DNA of 64,000 bases. Source: Bacteroidaceae bacterium (GTDB lineage Bacteria; Bacteroidota; Bacteroidia; Bacteroidales; Barnesiellaceae_A). Both the position numbers and the translations under genes were made by a program. The stretch is from positions 1 through 64,000 of the forward strand of contig JAFUOV010000016.1 in assembly GCA_017481745.1 (NCBI GenBank), read 5' to 3'. Under the pieces are notes generated by a model, which was not told the DNA's origin, searched no databases, and worked only from the letters and a program-made list of their open reading frames with translations. Within the stretch, counting starts at the first letter, position 1; every line of letters begins with the position of its first letter. Positions 8,471-16,319 of the stretch are shown here, piece after piece.

Positions 8471-9154
8471 ATGGAACGCTATGCAGTAATAGACAAAAAG
8501 TTTCCGCGGGAGTTTGTACTGCTGCAAGGCAAGGGCTGCCGTTGGGGACGTTGCAGCTTTTGCGACTATCATACCGACCGCAGCGACACACCCTTCGCCA
8601 CCAACAAAGAGGTGTTGCAACGAGTTACGGGCGTGCATGGAGTGCTCGACGTTATCAACTCGGGCTCGGCAATAGAGCTCGACGAGCAGACGATAACGCT
8701 GTTGCAACAGATAGTGCGCCAAAAGAAGATAAAGACGTTGTGGTTTGAAGTGCACTATATGTATAGGCACCGACTACGCGACTTTGCGGCACTTTTTGCA
8801 CCGGCACAAGTAAAGTTCAGATGCGGCATAGAAAGCTTTGACGGCGAGCAACGCAAGCGCTGGAACAAGGGCATCGCCGAGAACGTAACACCGGCAGATG
8901 TAGCCCGATACTACGACGGTGTGTGCCTCTTGTGTTGCACCGACGACGACAGCCGCGAGCGCATTACAGGCGACATTGCATTGGCAGAGCAATACTTTGA
9001 ATACGCAAGTGTCAACGTGTTCAACAACAACACAACAGCGGTGAAGCAAGACCCACAGCTGGCAGCATGGTTTGCTCGCGAGGTATACCCCACCCTCATA
9101 GACAACAACAAGATAGAAGTGCTTATAGAAAACACCGACCTCGGCGTGGGATGA
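8471..9154 (+). CDS. Small radical SAM protein coupled to the queuosine transporter
   Basis: 227 residues if started at ATG 8471, one base after the yhhQ stop; an in-frame ATG at 8453 would overlap yhhQ. The cluster-binding motif is GCRWGRCSFC, a Cx4Cx2C spacing instead of the common Cx3Cx2C, followed by DYH. Later FRCGIESFDGEQRKRWNKG fits the strand that binds S-adenosylmethionine in the radical SAM barrel. The chain is short for a radical SAM enzyme with auxiliary domains. The tight pairing with a queuosine-precursor importer suggests a role in queuine salvage. QueL, a radical SAM queuine lyase, is known in Clostridioides difficile, but I cannot show homology to it. Function is otherwise unassigned. 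Confidence 0.8.
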   Translation: MERYAVIDKKFPREFVLLQGKGCRWGRCSFCDYHTDRSDTPFATNKEVLQRVTGVHGVLDVINSGSAIELDEQTITLLQQIVRQKKIKTLWFEVHYMYRHRLRDFAALFAPAQVKFRCGIESFDGEQRKRWNKGIAENVTPADVARYYDGVCLLCCTDDDSRERITGDIALAEQYFEYASVNVFNNNTTAVKQDPQLAAWFAREVYPTLIDNNKIEVLIENTDLGVG

Positions 9155-9162
9155 CGGAAGAG

Positions 9163-9194
9163 AATTGAGAGTTTAGGGGTTAGAGTTTAGAGTG
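9163..9194 (+). repeat. G/T-rich heptad-like intergenic repeat
   Basis: The sequence after the radical SAM stop consists of GAGAGTTTAGG / GGTTAGAGTTTAGAG units, related to stretches at 1561-1588, 56436-56477 and 61804-61841. The rest of the gap up to 9368 shows no gene. Confidence 0.5.
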
Positions 9195-9368
9195 AATGTA
9201 GGAGTGTCTATTATTGACTATAAATAGCTGCCCGTAGGCAACATGAAAGTCGAATTGAAATTTCTTATCACAAAATCCTAATTTCTAATCAATATTATAT
9301 TATATATCTCTATTTTTTTGTATCTTCGCGGATATTTTATATTTTGACTATTAAACAGAAACAAGAAT

Positions 9369-12300
9369 ATGAGTAAAAAATTTGCCGAATACAGCAATTT
9401 CAACCTCTCTGACATCAACAAAGAGGTACTGAAATCGTGGGATGAGAATGATGTTTTTCACAAGAGTATAACCACACGCGAGGGCTGCCCTTCATTCGTA
9501 TTTTATGAGGGACCTCCTTCGGCTAATGGTATGCCCGGCATTCACCACGTAATGGCACGTTCTATCAAAGATATATTCTGCCGTTACAAGACGATGAAAG
9601 GTTACAAGGTAATGCGTAAAGCCGGATGGGACACACATGGCTTGCCCGTAGAGCTTGGTGTAGAGAAAGCCCTTGGCATTACCAAAGAAGATATTGGTAA
9701 GAGCATCAGCGTGGCAGACTATAACGCAGCTTGTCGCAAAGATGTGATGAAATTTACCCACGAATGGGAAGACTTGACACACCGTATGGGATATTGGGTG
9801 GATACCGAAGACCCCTATATCACCTACGACAATCGTTATATAGAGACCTTGTGGTGGTTGTTGAAACAATTATACAACAAGAACCTCTTGTATAAGGGTT
9901 ACACCATCCAGCCCTACTCTCCTGCCGCCGGTACAGGTCTTAGCTCGCACGAGTTGAACCAACCCGGTTGCTACCGCGATGTGAAAGACTTGACAGTAGT
10001 AGGTCAATTCAAGATAGTCGATCCCAAGCCCGAAATGGCTCAATGGGGTACTCCCTACTTCATTGCATGGACTACCACACCCTGGACATTGCCCTCGAAC
10101 ACAGCATTGTGCGTGGGTCCGAAAATCGACTATGTAGCTGTGCAAACATACAACGCCTACAATGGCGAGAAGATGACTGTTGTGTTGGCAAAATCGTTGC
10201 TCAACAACCACTTCAACCCCAAAGCTGCCGACATTGCTCTCGAAGACTACAAGCCCGGCGACAAGCTCATCCCCTACAAAGTGGTGGGTGAATACAAAGG
10301 TCCCGAACTTGAAGGCATGAAATATGAGCAACTCTTGCCTTGGGTGAAACCCGTAAGCGTAGACGAGAATGGCAATTGGGTGGAGGCTTCGGACAAGGCT
10401 TTCCGCGTAATTCTTGGCGACTATGTAACCACCGAAGATGGTACCGGTATCGTACACATCGCGCCCACCTTTGGTGCCGATGATGCCTTTGTGGCACGTG
10501 CAGCAGGTATCCCCTCGTTGTTTATGATAAACAAACGTGGCGAAACACGTCCTATGGTAGACCTCACAGGTAAGTTCTACACCATGGACGAGCTCGACGA
10601 GAAGTTTGTTGCCGCTTGCATCGACGTAGAGGCTTACAAGGAGTATGAAGGTCGTTGGGTGAAAAACGCTTACGACCCCCAATTCACCATCGACGGTCGT
10701 TACGACGAGAAAGCTGCCGCTGCAGCCGAGAGCCTCGACGTATACATCTGCATGAAGATGAAAGCCGAGCAAAAGGCATTCAAGATGGAGAAACACGTGC
10801 ACAACTACCCGCACTGCTGGCGCACCGACAAGCCCGTACTCTACTATCCGTTGGATAGCTGGTTTATCCGCTCGACTGCTGTCAAAGACCGCATGATAGA
10901 GCTCAACAAGACTATCAACTGGAAACCCGAATCGACAGGTACAGGTCGTTTTGGCAAGTGGTTGGAAAACCTCAACGACTGGAACTTGAGCCGCTCGCGC
11001 TATTGGGGTACACCGCTGCCCATCTGGCGCACCGAGGAGGGTGATGAAGAGATATGTATAGAATCGGTAGAGGAACTCTACAACGAGATAGAAAAGGCTG
11101 TTGCTGCCGGTGTAATGGCAAGCAACCCCTACAAAGATTGTGGCTTCGTGCCGGGCGATTATAGCCAAGAAAACTACGACAAGATAGACTTGCACCGTCC
11201 TTATGTAGACGACATCACCCTCGTATCGGCAAGTGGCAAACCCATGCGCCGCGAGAGCGACCTCATTGACGTATGGTTTGACTCGGGTGCAATGCCCTAC
11301 GCTCAAATACACTACCCCTTCGAGAACAAAGAGGCATTTGACCGCGGCGACGTATATCCTTGCGACTTCATTGCCGAGGGTGTAGACCAGACACGTGGTT
11401 GGTTCTTCACACTGCATGCTATCGCCACAATGGTATTTGACAGCATCTCTTACAAAGCCGTTATCTCAAACGGTCTTGTACTCGATAAGAACGGTAATAA
11501 GATGTCGAAACGCTTGGGCAACGCCGTTGACCCATTCGAGACCATCGAGAAATATGGTTCAGACCCCTTGCGCTGGTATATGATAACCAACTCGTCGCCT
11601 TGGGATAACCTCAAATTTGACATCGAGGGCGTTGAAGAGATACGTCGTAAGTTCTTCGGAACATTGTATAACACCTACTCGTTCTTTGCACTCTATGCCA
11701 ATGTTGACGGATTTAGCGGCAACGAAGCACAAGTGCCCGTAGCCGAGCGTCCCGAGATAGACCGCTGGATTATCTCGTTGCTCAACTCGCTTGTAAAAGA
11801 AGTAGACGGCTACTATGCAACATACGAGCCCACTCGTGCCGGTCGCGCTATTGCCGACTTTGTAAACGACAACTTGAGTAACTGGTATGTACGCCTCAAC
11901 CGTAAACGTTTCTGGGGTGGCGATATGAACCAAGACAAGCTCTCGGCATATCAAACCCTCTATACTTGCCTCGAGACAGTAGCTCGCCTCATGGCTCCCA
12001 TAGCACCGTTCTATGCCGACCGCCTCTATACCGACCTTACCACTGCTACCGGCAGCGACACACAATCGGTACACTTGAGCAACTTCCCCGCATGCAACAG
12101 CGAGTATGTAGATAGCGAGTTGGAAGAGCGTATGCGCGTAGCACAAGACATCACCTCGATGGTACTTGCATTGCGCCGCAAGGTGAACATCAAGGTACGC
12201 CAACCCCTCACAACCCTCATGATACCCGTTGTAGACGACACACAACGTCGCCACATTGAGGCTATGCAAGAACTCATCCTTGCCGAGGTGAACGTGAAAG

Positions 12301-12863
12301 AGTTGAAGTTTGTAGACAATGCAGCCGGCATCTTGGTGAAACGTGTGAAACCCGACTTCAAGAAACTCGGTCCGCGTTATGGTAAGATAATGAAACAACT
12401 TGCCGCCACAATCGCCGAGATGAGCCAAGAAGAGATATTGGCATTTGAGCAAAACGGCAGCTACACATTCAACATCGACGGAACAGAGGCCGTAGTAACT
12501 ACTGCCGATGCCGAAATCTTGTCGGAAGACATACCCGGATGGTTGGTAGCCAACGAAGGTCGCCTCACCGTAGCACTCGACATCACCGTTACCGACGAGT
12601 TGCGCCGCGAGGGTTATGCACGCGAATTGATTAACCGTATACAGAATATACGTAAATCGAGCGGCTATGAAATAACCGACAAAATACACGTAACACTAGC
12701 CCACAACGACGAGACCGATGCCGCCGTAACAACATTCAGCGACTACATGGCACGTCAGGTACTTGCCGAGAGCTTCACCGTAAGCGACTTGCAAGCCGGC
12801 GAGAATGTTACCGAATTGGATTTTGACACATTCAAAGTATTGGTGAAGGTAGTAAAGGCTTAA
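9369..12863 (+). CDS. ileS: Isoleucyl-tRNA synthetase
   Basis: 1164 residues, a class I aminoacyl-tRNA synthetase that charges tRNA-Ile and edits misactivated valine. The HIGH equivalent is GMPGIHHV (residues about 54-61), followed by GWDTHGLPVE. KMSKR is near residue 711. The editing domain contains TTPWTLPSN. The protein is longer than the E. coli type (about 940 residues) and ends without the Cys4 zinc knuckle, which points to the eukaryote-like group usual in Bacteroidetes; that group tends to be less sensitive to mupirocin, though sensitivity cannot be read here. The ATG at 9369 is followed by a typical N-terminus. The dksA-like gene follows 72 bp downstream and may be cotranscribed. Confidence 0.98.
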   Translation: MSKKFAEYSNFNLSDINKEVLKSWDENDVFHKSITTREGCPSFVFYEGPPSANGMPGIHHVMARSIKDIFCRYKTMKGYKVMRKAGWDTHGLPVELGVEKALGITKEDIGKSISVADYNAACRKDVMKFTHEWEDLTHRMGYWVDTEDPYITYDNRYIETLWWLLKQLYNKNLLYKGYTIQPYSPAAGTGLSSHELNQPGCYRDVKDLTVVGQFKIVDPKPEMAQWGTPYFIAWTTTPWTLPSNTALCVGPKIDYVAVQTYNAYNGEKMTVVLAKSLLNNHFNPKAADIALEDYKPGDKLIPYKVVGEYKGPELEGMKYEQLLPWVKPVSVDENGNWVEASDKAFRVILGDYVTTEDGTGIVHIAPTFGADDAFVARAAGIPSLFMINKRGETRPMVDLTGKFYTMDELDEKFVAACIDVEAYKEYEGRWVKNAYDPQFTIDGRYDEKAAAAAESLDVYICMKMKAEQKAFKMEKHVHNYPHCWRTDKPVLYYPLDSWFIRSTAVKDRMIELNKTINWKPESTGTGRFGKWLENLNDWNLSRSRYWGTPLPIWRTEEGDEEICIESVEELYNEIEKAVAAGVMASNPYKDCGFVPGDYSQENYDKIDLHRPYVDDITLVSASGKPMRRESDLIDVWFDSGAMPYAQIHYPFENKEAFDRGDVYPCDFIAEGVDQTRGWFFTLHAIATMVFDSISYKAVISNGLVLDKNGNKMSKRLGNAVDPFETIEKYGSDPLRWYMITNSSPWDNLKFDIEGVEEIRRKFFGTLYNTYSFFALYANVDGFSGNEAQVPVAERPEIDRWIISLLNSLVKEVDGYYATYEPTRAGRAIADFVNDNLSNWYVRLNRKRFWGGDMNQDKLSAYQTLYTCLETVARLMAPIAPFYADRLYTDLTTATGSDTQSVHLSNFPACNSEYVDSELEERMRVAQDITSMVLALRRKVNIKVRQPLTTLMIPVVDDTQRRHIEAMQELILAEVNVKELKFVDNAAGILVKRVKPDFKKLGPRYGKIMKQLAATIAEMSQEEILAFEQNGSYTFNIDGTEAVVTTADAEILSEDIPGWLVANEGRLTVALDITVTDELRREGYARELINRIQNIRKSSGYEITDKIHVTLAHNDETDAAVTTFSDYMARQVLAESFTVSDLQAGENVTELDFDTFKVLVKVVKA

Positions 12864-12935
12864 CAAAGCCTACTACCCGAACCGTTGACCATTAAAAATG
12901 GTTAGTAGAATATTTAACCTTAAAATTTAAAGACT

Positions 12936-13316
12936 ATGGCTGAGAAAACGCGCTATTCGGATGCCGAATTGGAAGAGTTCCGCGAAGTGATAAATCAAAA
13001 ACTCGCCAAGGCACTGAAAGATTATGAAAGTTTAAAATCTGCCATCATGAACAATGATGGCAACGATGTAACCGATACGTCACCCACCTTCAAGGTACTT
13101 GAGGAGGGAGCCAACACCCTATCGAAGGAAGAGGCTGGACGTCTTGCCGAGCGCCAGATGAAATTCATCCAACACTTGCAAGCAGCTCTCATTCGTATCG
13201 AGAACAAGACATACGGTATATGCCGCGAAACCGGCAAGTTGATACCCAAAGAACGTCTTATGGCTGTACCTCACGCCACACTGAGCGTCGAGGCAAAGAA
13301 CAAAGGCGTAAGATAA
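12936..13316 (+). CDS. DksA/TraR-family protein with degenerate zinc finger
   Basis: 126 residues. The N-terminal half is a helical hairpin (about residues 8-85) as in DksA, a transcription factor that reaches into the RNA polymerase secondary channel. The C-terminal region retains the family pattern RIENKTYGICRETGKLIP, but only one Cys of the usual four zinc ligands remains; the second pair is replaced by ATLSVEAK. This form is common in Bacteroidetes and probably folds without zinc. The tip of the coiled coil carries VTDTSPT rather than the DxxDxA of E. coli DksA, so its effect on transcription may differ. It lies between ileS and lspA. Confidence 0.85.
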   Translation: MAEKTRYSDAELEEFREVINQKLAKALKDYESLKSAIMNNDGNDVTDTSPTFKVLEEGANTLSKEEAGRLAERQMKFIQHLQAALIRIENKTYGICRETGKLIPKERLMAVPHATLSVEAKNKGVR

Positions 13317-13325
13317 AAACAGACT

Positions 13326-13380
13326 CTTGAGGGAGTGTCGAATAAAGGAAACAAGCGTTCGATACCCCCTCAAGATTTTA
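13326..13380 (+). terminator. Hairpin after the dksA-like gene
   Basis: CTTGAGGG (13326-13333) pairs with CCCTCAAG (13367-13374), with further pairing inside (GTGTCGA with TCGATAC), followed by a short AT-rich tail. It could be a terminator or a processing/attenuation site before lspA, which starts 30 bp later. Confidence 0.55.
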
Positions 13381-13404
13381 TAACACAGTAGAAGGGAATA
13401 ACCA

Positions 13405-14046
13405 ATGAAGAGATTGTCGCGCGGACATATAGCAACGCTTGTCATCCTCGCTGTAATACTGATAGACCAATGCGTAAAATTTGCCGTCAAGACCCAGATG
13501 TACCTTGGCGAGACAATAGACGTAACCGGTTGGTTTAAGATAGCTTTTATAGAGAACAACGGAGCTGCATTCGGCATGGAATTTGGCAGCAAATTGTTCC
13601 TCACTATTTTTCGTATCATAGCCTCGGTGGCATTGGCTTACGCCATACACTATATATGCCAACGTCCACGCTACACAATGGGCTTTATAGCATGCGTGGC
13701 GCTCATCGAAGCCGGAGCGATAGGCAACATTATCGACTGCATGTTCTACGGTATCATCTTCGATGCGCCTATGCCCCCCGAAGTGGCAACCTTCCTGCCC
13801 GAAGGTGGCGGATATGCACCTTTCTTCTACGGACGTGTGGTCGATATGCTCTACTTCCCACTCTTCTCGTTCTATTGGCCCGACTGGATGCCGATAGTAG
13901 GCGGCGAATATTTCGAGTTTTTCCGCCCTATCTTCAACATAGCCGACTCGGCAATATGTGTTGGAGTGGCAATTATCTTGTTGTTTTACTATAAACAACT
14001 GATAAGCGAAGACCCTAAAACCCCTATCGAAGAGAACCAACAATGA
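13405..14046 (+). CDS. lspA: Lipoprotein signal peptidase (signal peptidase II)
   Basis: 213 residues. An inner-membrane aspartic protease that removes signal peptides from prolipoproteins after lipid attachment. The family boxes are present in order: DQCVKFAVK near residue 20, ENNGAAFGM, GAIGNIIDC, GRVVDMLYFP (first catalytic Asp) and FNIADSAICVGV (second catalytic Asp). There are four membrane helices. It is longer than the E. coli enzyme because of an insert around MPPEVATFLPEGGG, usual in Bacteroidales. Its stop overlaps the start of the next gene, a lipoprotein, by 4 bp (ATGA). Confidence 0.97.
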   Translation: MKRLSRGHIATLVILAVILIDQCVKFAVKTQMYLGETIDVTGWFKIAFIENNGAAFGMEFGSKLFLTIFRIIASVALAYAIHYICQRPRYTMGFIACVALIEAGAIGNIIDCMFYGIIFDAPMPPEVATFLPEGGGYAPFFYGRVVDMLYFPLFSFYWPDWMPIVGGEYFEFFRPIFNIADSAICVGVAIILLFYYKQLISEDPKTPIEENQQ

Positions 14047-14930
14047 AACGTATTGCTGTTATATCTGTTCTGGTACTTGCCATGCTGTCGGCGTGTAAAC
14101 AACGCCCCGACTACGTATTGTCGGACAAGGCTATGGAAGACCTTCTGATAGATATACACAAGACCGAGGCGGTCATATCGCTCAATCAAAGCAAATACCC
14201 GAGCGACGACAAGAAACGCACCTTGCGCGAGGCTGTGTTCATGCGCCACAACACAACAAAAGCACAATTCGACTCGTCATTGGTGTGGTATAGCAGCAAC
14301 CTCAACCTATACATGGATGTGTATGAGCGCGTAATAGAACGCCTTGAGGAAGAGAACAATATGATAAAGGATCTTATTGCTCAAGAGAACACCCAGACCC
14401 TGACGCGCGCCGGCGACACAATAGATATATGGAAACAAGAGAGATACCATATATTCAATAGTGATAAGGGTAACAATGTAATGGCTTTCAACATTACGAC
14501 CGACGAAAACTTCAAGCGCAACGACCACTTCTTGTTGCAATACTATGTGCACAATGCACCCGGCACAGGCGAAAGACCACAAGTGTATCTTGCCATACGC
14601 CACAACAACCAGACGATACACTACAACTACGCCAACATAGAACATAATGGCTGGAATATACTGAAGATACAAAGCGACTCGGTCAACTACCTGAGCGAGA
14701 TATACGGCTACATAGCCATGCCCCCGCGATACGACCACCACAGCATGTATGTCGACAGCCTCTGCCTGATGCGTATACACGACAAGCGCGGAATGCCTCG
14801 CAAAGAGTATAAGGTGATGGATTGGAATACCGACAAGAAAAAGAAAAGCACCGATACAAAAGAGAAGGCAAACAAGAAACCCCGCTTTAACAAGAATTTT
14901 GAGAAAATAAACAAAAAAATCCTCGACTGA
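14043..14930 (+). CDS. DUF4296 lipoprotein
   Basis: 295 residues with a lipoprotein signal (MKRIAVISVLVLAMLSAC, lipobox LSAC). The first 110 residues match DUF4296 (LIDIHKTEAVI, FDSSLVWYSSNLNLYMDVYE), a Bacteroidetes-only domain of unknown function regularly found next to lspA. The C-terminal half is variable and ends in a Lys-rich tail. It is coupled to lspA by a 4-bp overlap. Location at the periplasmic face of a membrane is inferred from the lipobox. Confidence 0.85.
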   Translation: MKRIAVISVLVLAMLSACKQRPDYVLSDKAMEDLLIDIHKTEAVISLNQSKYPSDDKKRTLREAVFMRHNTTKAQFDSSLVWYSSNLNLYMDVYERVIERLEEENNMIKDLIAQENTQTLTRAGDTIDIWKQERYHIFNSDKGNNVMAFNITTDENFKRNDHFLLQYYVHNAPGTGERPQVYLAIRHNNQTIHYNYANIEHNGWNILKIQSDSVNYLSEIYGYIAMPPRYDHHSMYVDSLCLMRIHDKRGMPRKEYKVMDWNTDKKKKSTDTKEKANKKPRFNKNFEKINKKILD

Positions 14931-14947
14931 TTTTAATTGTTAATGGC

Positions 14948-15334
14948 ATGAAACAGGGCTTTCTATCGCATCATTGTTGCTGTGGCAAAGGTGTATACAC
15001 CCGACACATTATAACAATAGAGCATGACGGGCAGCTACTCTCGGTTGTGCCTTTTTCTACCGAGAGTGCCCATACCATATTTTGCGACGAACTGCTGCTT
15101 GTGGTTACCCCCGGTTTTGATAAGCACACAGCACAATTCCTTATTTCCATACGACAAGAATACGCATCGAACAAGGCTCAGCGCATTACCGACCTGATAA
15201 TGCGCAATGAGATTTACCGCAATCACCATGCAGCAGTTGGCACTCAATGTCATGTATATGCCATGAGCCACATCGACAACACCACCCTACTCCCCATTGA
15301 TATAGAACGTGTTGCGTTAAGGAGAATTTTTTAA
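14948..15334 (+). CDS. Conserved-looking hypothetical protein
   Basis: 128 residues that I do not recognise. There is no signal peptide. The N-terminus is Cys/His-rich (FLSHHCCCGKGVYTRH), with mixed alpha/beta content after it. It follows the DUF4296 gene by 17 bp in the same direction and its stop codon abuts the stop of the convergent gene at 15335, leaving no terminator space. The tight packing supports a real gene. A metal-binding role for the Cys/His cluster is only a guess. Confidence 0.6.
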   Translation: MKQGFLSHHCCCGKGVYTRHIITIEHDGQLLSVVPFSTESAHTIFCDELLLVVTPGFDKHTAQFLISIRQEYASNKAQRITDLIMRNEIYRNHHAAVGTQCHVYAMSHIDNTTLLPIDIERVALRRIF

Positions 15335-15973
15335 CTACGGACGGTATGGCGGATTGTTGCCATCGGCTTTCACCTTCACATCATAATTATTTTCTTGCAA
15401 CAGATTGTCGGGCAACTTGAACGACGAAGGCGACACCTTGGCTGTCGACATTTGCGGAGTATCGTCCTCGAGGTAGCGGATAATACTCTTGGCACGTTGC
15501 AAGCGACGATCTTGCACCCAACGGCGATACGCCTCGACGGGGTCAAGGCAGCCCGAATAGAGCACTGCCGGACCTTGCAAGTTATCGTACAAATTTCGAT
15601 TGAAATTGCTCAACATCAGATTGTATTGCGCCATGTGCTCGTCGAGCCCTTCTATCTTAATCATCGAGAGATGAAGCAGCAACACGTGCACAAAAAACTG
15701 CGACGACACCTCGGGCAAGTCGCTGAAGTGCGATTGCACAGACCATGGTGCATCGGACAGCTTGTCCCACGAGGTTGTGGGTGCTATGCGGAAGGTGCTA
15801 TCGACATAATCAAACGTGAAGTGTGGCACATCGGTTGTTGGCACATCAAGCCCATCATCGACTGCACTGCGAGAGGCATTGAACAGCGAGTCGGGCAGCA
15901 CAACCGACTGCGCCCCGCACCATGCACAACACAGCACAAAACAACTTGTCAATATGACGAACTTGCTATTCAA
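15335..15973 (-). CDS. Exported protein of unknown function
   Basis: 212 residues beginning with a signal peptide (VILTSCFVLCCAWCGAQ). The only start that keeps it is TTG at 15973; a stop codon lies just upstream in frame and no ATG is available. The mature part is rich in Asp and Ser, without a recognised motif. A forward ORF of similar length (15395-16012) overlaps, but it lacks a signal peptide and its composition looks like an antisense shadow. The gene lies convergent to 14948-15334 and divergent from dnaK. Confidence 0.65.
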   Translation of the reverse strand: MNSKFVILTSCFVLCCAWCGAQSVVLPDSLFNASRSAVDDGLDVPTTDVPHFTFDYVDSTFRIAPTTSWDKLSDAPWSVQSHFSDLPEVSSQFFVHVLLLHLSMIKIEGLDEHMAQYNLMLSNFNRNLYDNLQGPAVLYSGCLDPVEAYRRWVQDRRLQRAKSIIRYLEDDTPQMSTAKVSPSSFKLPDNLLQENNYDVKVKADGNNPPYRP

Positions 15974-16227
15974 TGTTATAGGTTATGTGTTATTATGATG
16001 CAACAAAGGTAAGAAAAGGTTGCAATAAAAATATAAGTAAAAGTAATATTAACCCCAATTTTAAGCACCTTAACATATGAGCCAAGCCGTTGTGCCAATG
16101 CTGACAGAACATGTCGCATGAAAAACAGGCGTAAAAATATGACAAATCGGCATAAATACTGACAAGAAATTACCCAAAACGGCATCGAAACACTGCCAAA
16201 AACGGTGTAAAATGGCTTAATAACGTT

Positions 16228-16243
16228 TGGCACAAGATTTGAA
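16228..16243 (+). promoter_or_regulatory. Sigma54-like -24/-12 element upstream of dnaK (tentative)
   Basis: TGGCAC (16228-16233), 5 bp, then TTGAA resembles the sigma54 consensus TGGCACN5TTGCW except that the -12 GC is GA. The 346-bp gap before dnaK also holds several TGACA/TGCCA words between 16098 and 16200 that could be regulator sites. No CIRCE inverted repeat and no clear TAnnTTTG box was seen. Confidence 0.3.
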
Positions 16244-16319
16244 ATAAATAAGACAAACGCCCCACAGAAATGGGGCAGAAAAGAAATCGAATAATAAACA
16301 AATAAAAAGATAAACAATT

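Noticed and set aside
9870-11417. 515-codon reverse ORF inside ileS
   Set aside because: Shadow of the IleRS reading frame, with Cys/Val-rich composition and no domain; ileS motifs are beyond doubt.
15395-16012. 205-codon forward ORF opposite the exported protein at 15335-15973
   Set aside because: The reverse frame has a convincing signal peptide; the forward one has none and runs into the dnaK upstream region.
16098-16319. CIRCE (HrcA) operator upstream of dnaK
   Set aside because: No 9-bp inverted repeat with the expected TTAGCACTC/GAGTGCTAA arms.
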